A DNA stretch of 64,000 nucleotides, taken from Formosa haliotis. GTDB taxonomy: Bacteria > Bacteroidota > Bacteroidia > Flavobacteriales > Flavobacteriaceae. The position numbers were made by a program, and so were the translations under genes. Shown here in pieces: positions 63,596 through 64,000 of this stretch; positions within the stretch are counted from its first letter, which is position 1, and each line of letters opens with the position of its first letter. The notes beneath the pieces are model-generated. The model did not search any database and was not told where the DNA came from. It worked only from the letters and a program-made list of their open reading frames with translations. The DNA is taken from contig NZ_BDEL01000001.1 of NCBI RefSeq assembly GCF_001685485.1, positions 3,755,501 through 3,819,500 on the forward strand, in the 5' to 3' direction.

Positions 63596-64000
63596 ATGGC
63601 ATTTGATATTGATATGATAAAGAAGGTGTATTCTAACATGGCTAGTCGTGTAGATAAAGCCCGTGAGATAGAAGGAAAACCATTAACATTATCTGAAAAG
63701 ATTTTATATTCTCATTTATGGGATGAAACCCCAAATAAAGCATTTGTTAGAGGTAAAGATTATGTAGATTTTGCTCCAGACCGTATTGCGTGTCAGGATG
63801 CTACTGCACAAATGGCGCTATTGCAATTTATGCAAGCCGGAAAAGATAAAGTCGCTGTACCTACAACGGTGCATTGCGATCACTTAATTCAAGCAAAAGA
63901 TGGTGCTAAAACCGATTTAAAACACGCTAACGATGTGAGTAGTGAAGTGTTCGATTTTCTAGAATCGGTATCTAATAAATATGGTATCGGATTTTGGAAG
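63596..64000 (+). CDS. Aconitate hydratase, mitochondrial-type (partial at the right edge)
   Basis: The first 135 residues of an aconitase are present. The ATG at 63596 opens [19 protein letters not shown], and the core motifs [20 protein letters not shown] and [15 protein letters not shown] are diagnostic of the monofunctional aconitase family. Later cluster-ligand Cys lie beyond the window. Arrangement and sequence are closer to mitochondrial-type aconitase than to E. coli AcnA. It is the same reaction as AcnB, but the two proteins differ in domain order. A six-base inverted repeat (CTCTAA-A-TTAGAG, 63555-63567) lies 29 bases before its start and may be a regulatory site. Confidence 0.93.
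   Translation, partial: MAFDIDMIKKVYSNMASRVDKAREIEGKPLTLSEKILYSHLWDETPNKAFVRGKDYVDFAPDRIACQDATAQMALLQFMQAGKDKVAVPTTVHCDHLIQAKDGAKTDLKHANDVSSEVFDFLESVSNKYGIGFWK

Overview
The window is about 64 kb of AT-rich chromosomal DNA from a member of the Bacteroidetes, most likely the family Flavobacteriaceae. The signs are the flavobacterial -7 promoter box TAnnTTTG in front of many genes, weak ribosome binding sites, lipoproteins with short lipoboxes, Bacteroidetes-type families (DUF2911, DUF4199, DUF2795, the alternative GlmU, a 950-residue CarB) and a SecA with no C-terminal zinc motif. No tRNA, rRNA, insertion sequence, prophage or CRISPR array was found. The genus cannot be fixed from the sequence alone.

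Layout. 1-7.7 kb: a PAP2 phosphatase; a three-gene minus-strand set (GT2, tandem LAB_N membrane protein, ArnT-like GT39) that looks like a lipid-linked sugar modification system; a DUF2911 protein; an ECF sigma / anti-sigma-like / secreted protein module; and an FMN reductase. 7.7-15.9 kb, minus strand: secA with a broken frame, DUF2795, PduO cobalamin adenosyltransferase, a LolD/MacB-type ATPase, a methyltransferase and an ABC-F protein. 15.9-19.2 kb: a Wza-like outer-membrane lipoprotein and a Wzc-like tyrosine kinase with a (Tyr-Gly)9 tail. 19.3-28.6 kb, minus strand: a LexA-like repressor coupled to a DnaQ/GIY-YIG nuclease, a second ECF sigma module, an MsbA-like exporter with a phosphohexomutase, and a GT2/DUF4199 pair. 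28.7-38 kb: rpmE2, an alternative glmU with a broken frame, a peptide-binding lipoprotein, mtaB, small lipoprotein and acetyltransferase genes, a hydrolase, a lytic transglycosylase, and two envelope proteins of unknown role. 38-52.5 kb: rpmH, carB, pepT, a DUF418 protein, pyrD, a LysE exporter, an HMG-CoA-lyase-like enzyme, an HTTM protein and guaB. 52.6-53.3 kb: a tandem array of ~176-bp units built from two palindromes. 53.3-64 kb: an AI-2E-type permease, a three-gene periplasmic peptidyl-prolyl isomerase operon, moxR, acnB, and the start of a second aconitase.

Most genes are housekeeping or envelope functions. Nucleotide synthesis (carB, pyrD, guaB), the TCA cycle (two aconitases), outer-membrane protein folding (three parvulin-related genes) and glycan or lipid modification recur. 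Two three-gene modules, each with an ECF sigma factor, a single-pass membrane protein and a secreted protein, suggest envelope-stress regulation.

Two conserved genes, secA and the alternative glmU, each lack exactly one base in a homopolymer run. The shared cause is most likely sequencing error, so both proteins are probably intact in the organism. I see no clearly new defence or mobile system. The most unusual items are the palindromic tandem array, the LexA-like/DnaQ-GIY-YIG operon with UvrC-like cysteines, the Tyr-Gly tail of the Wzc kinase, and the secreted Trp-rich repeat protein of the first sigma module.
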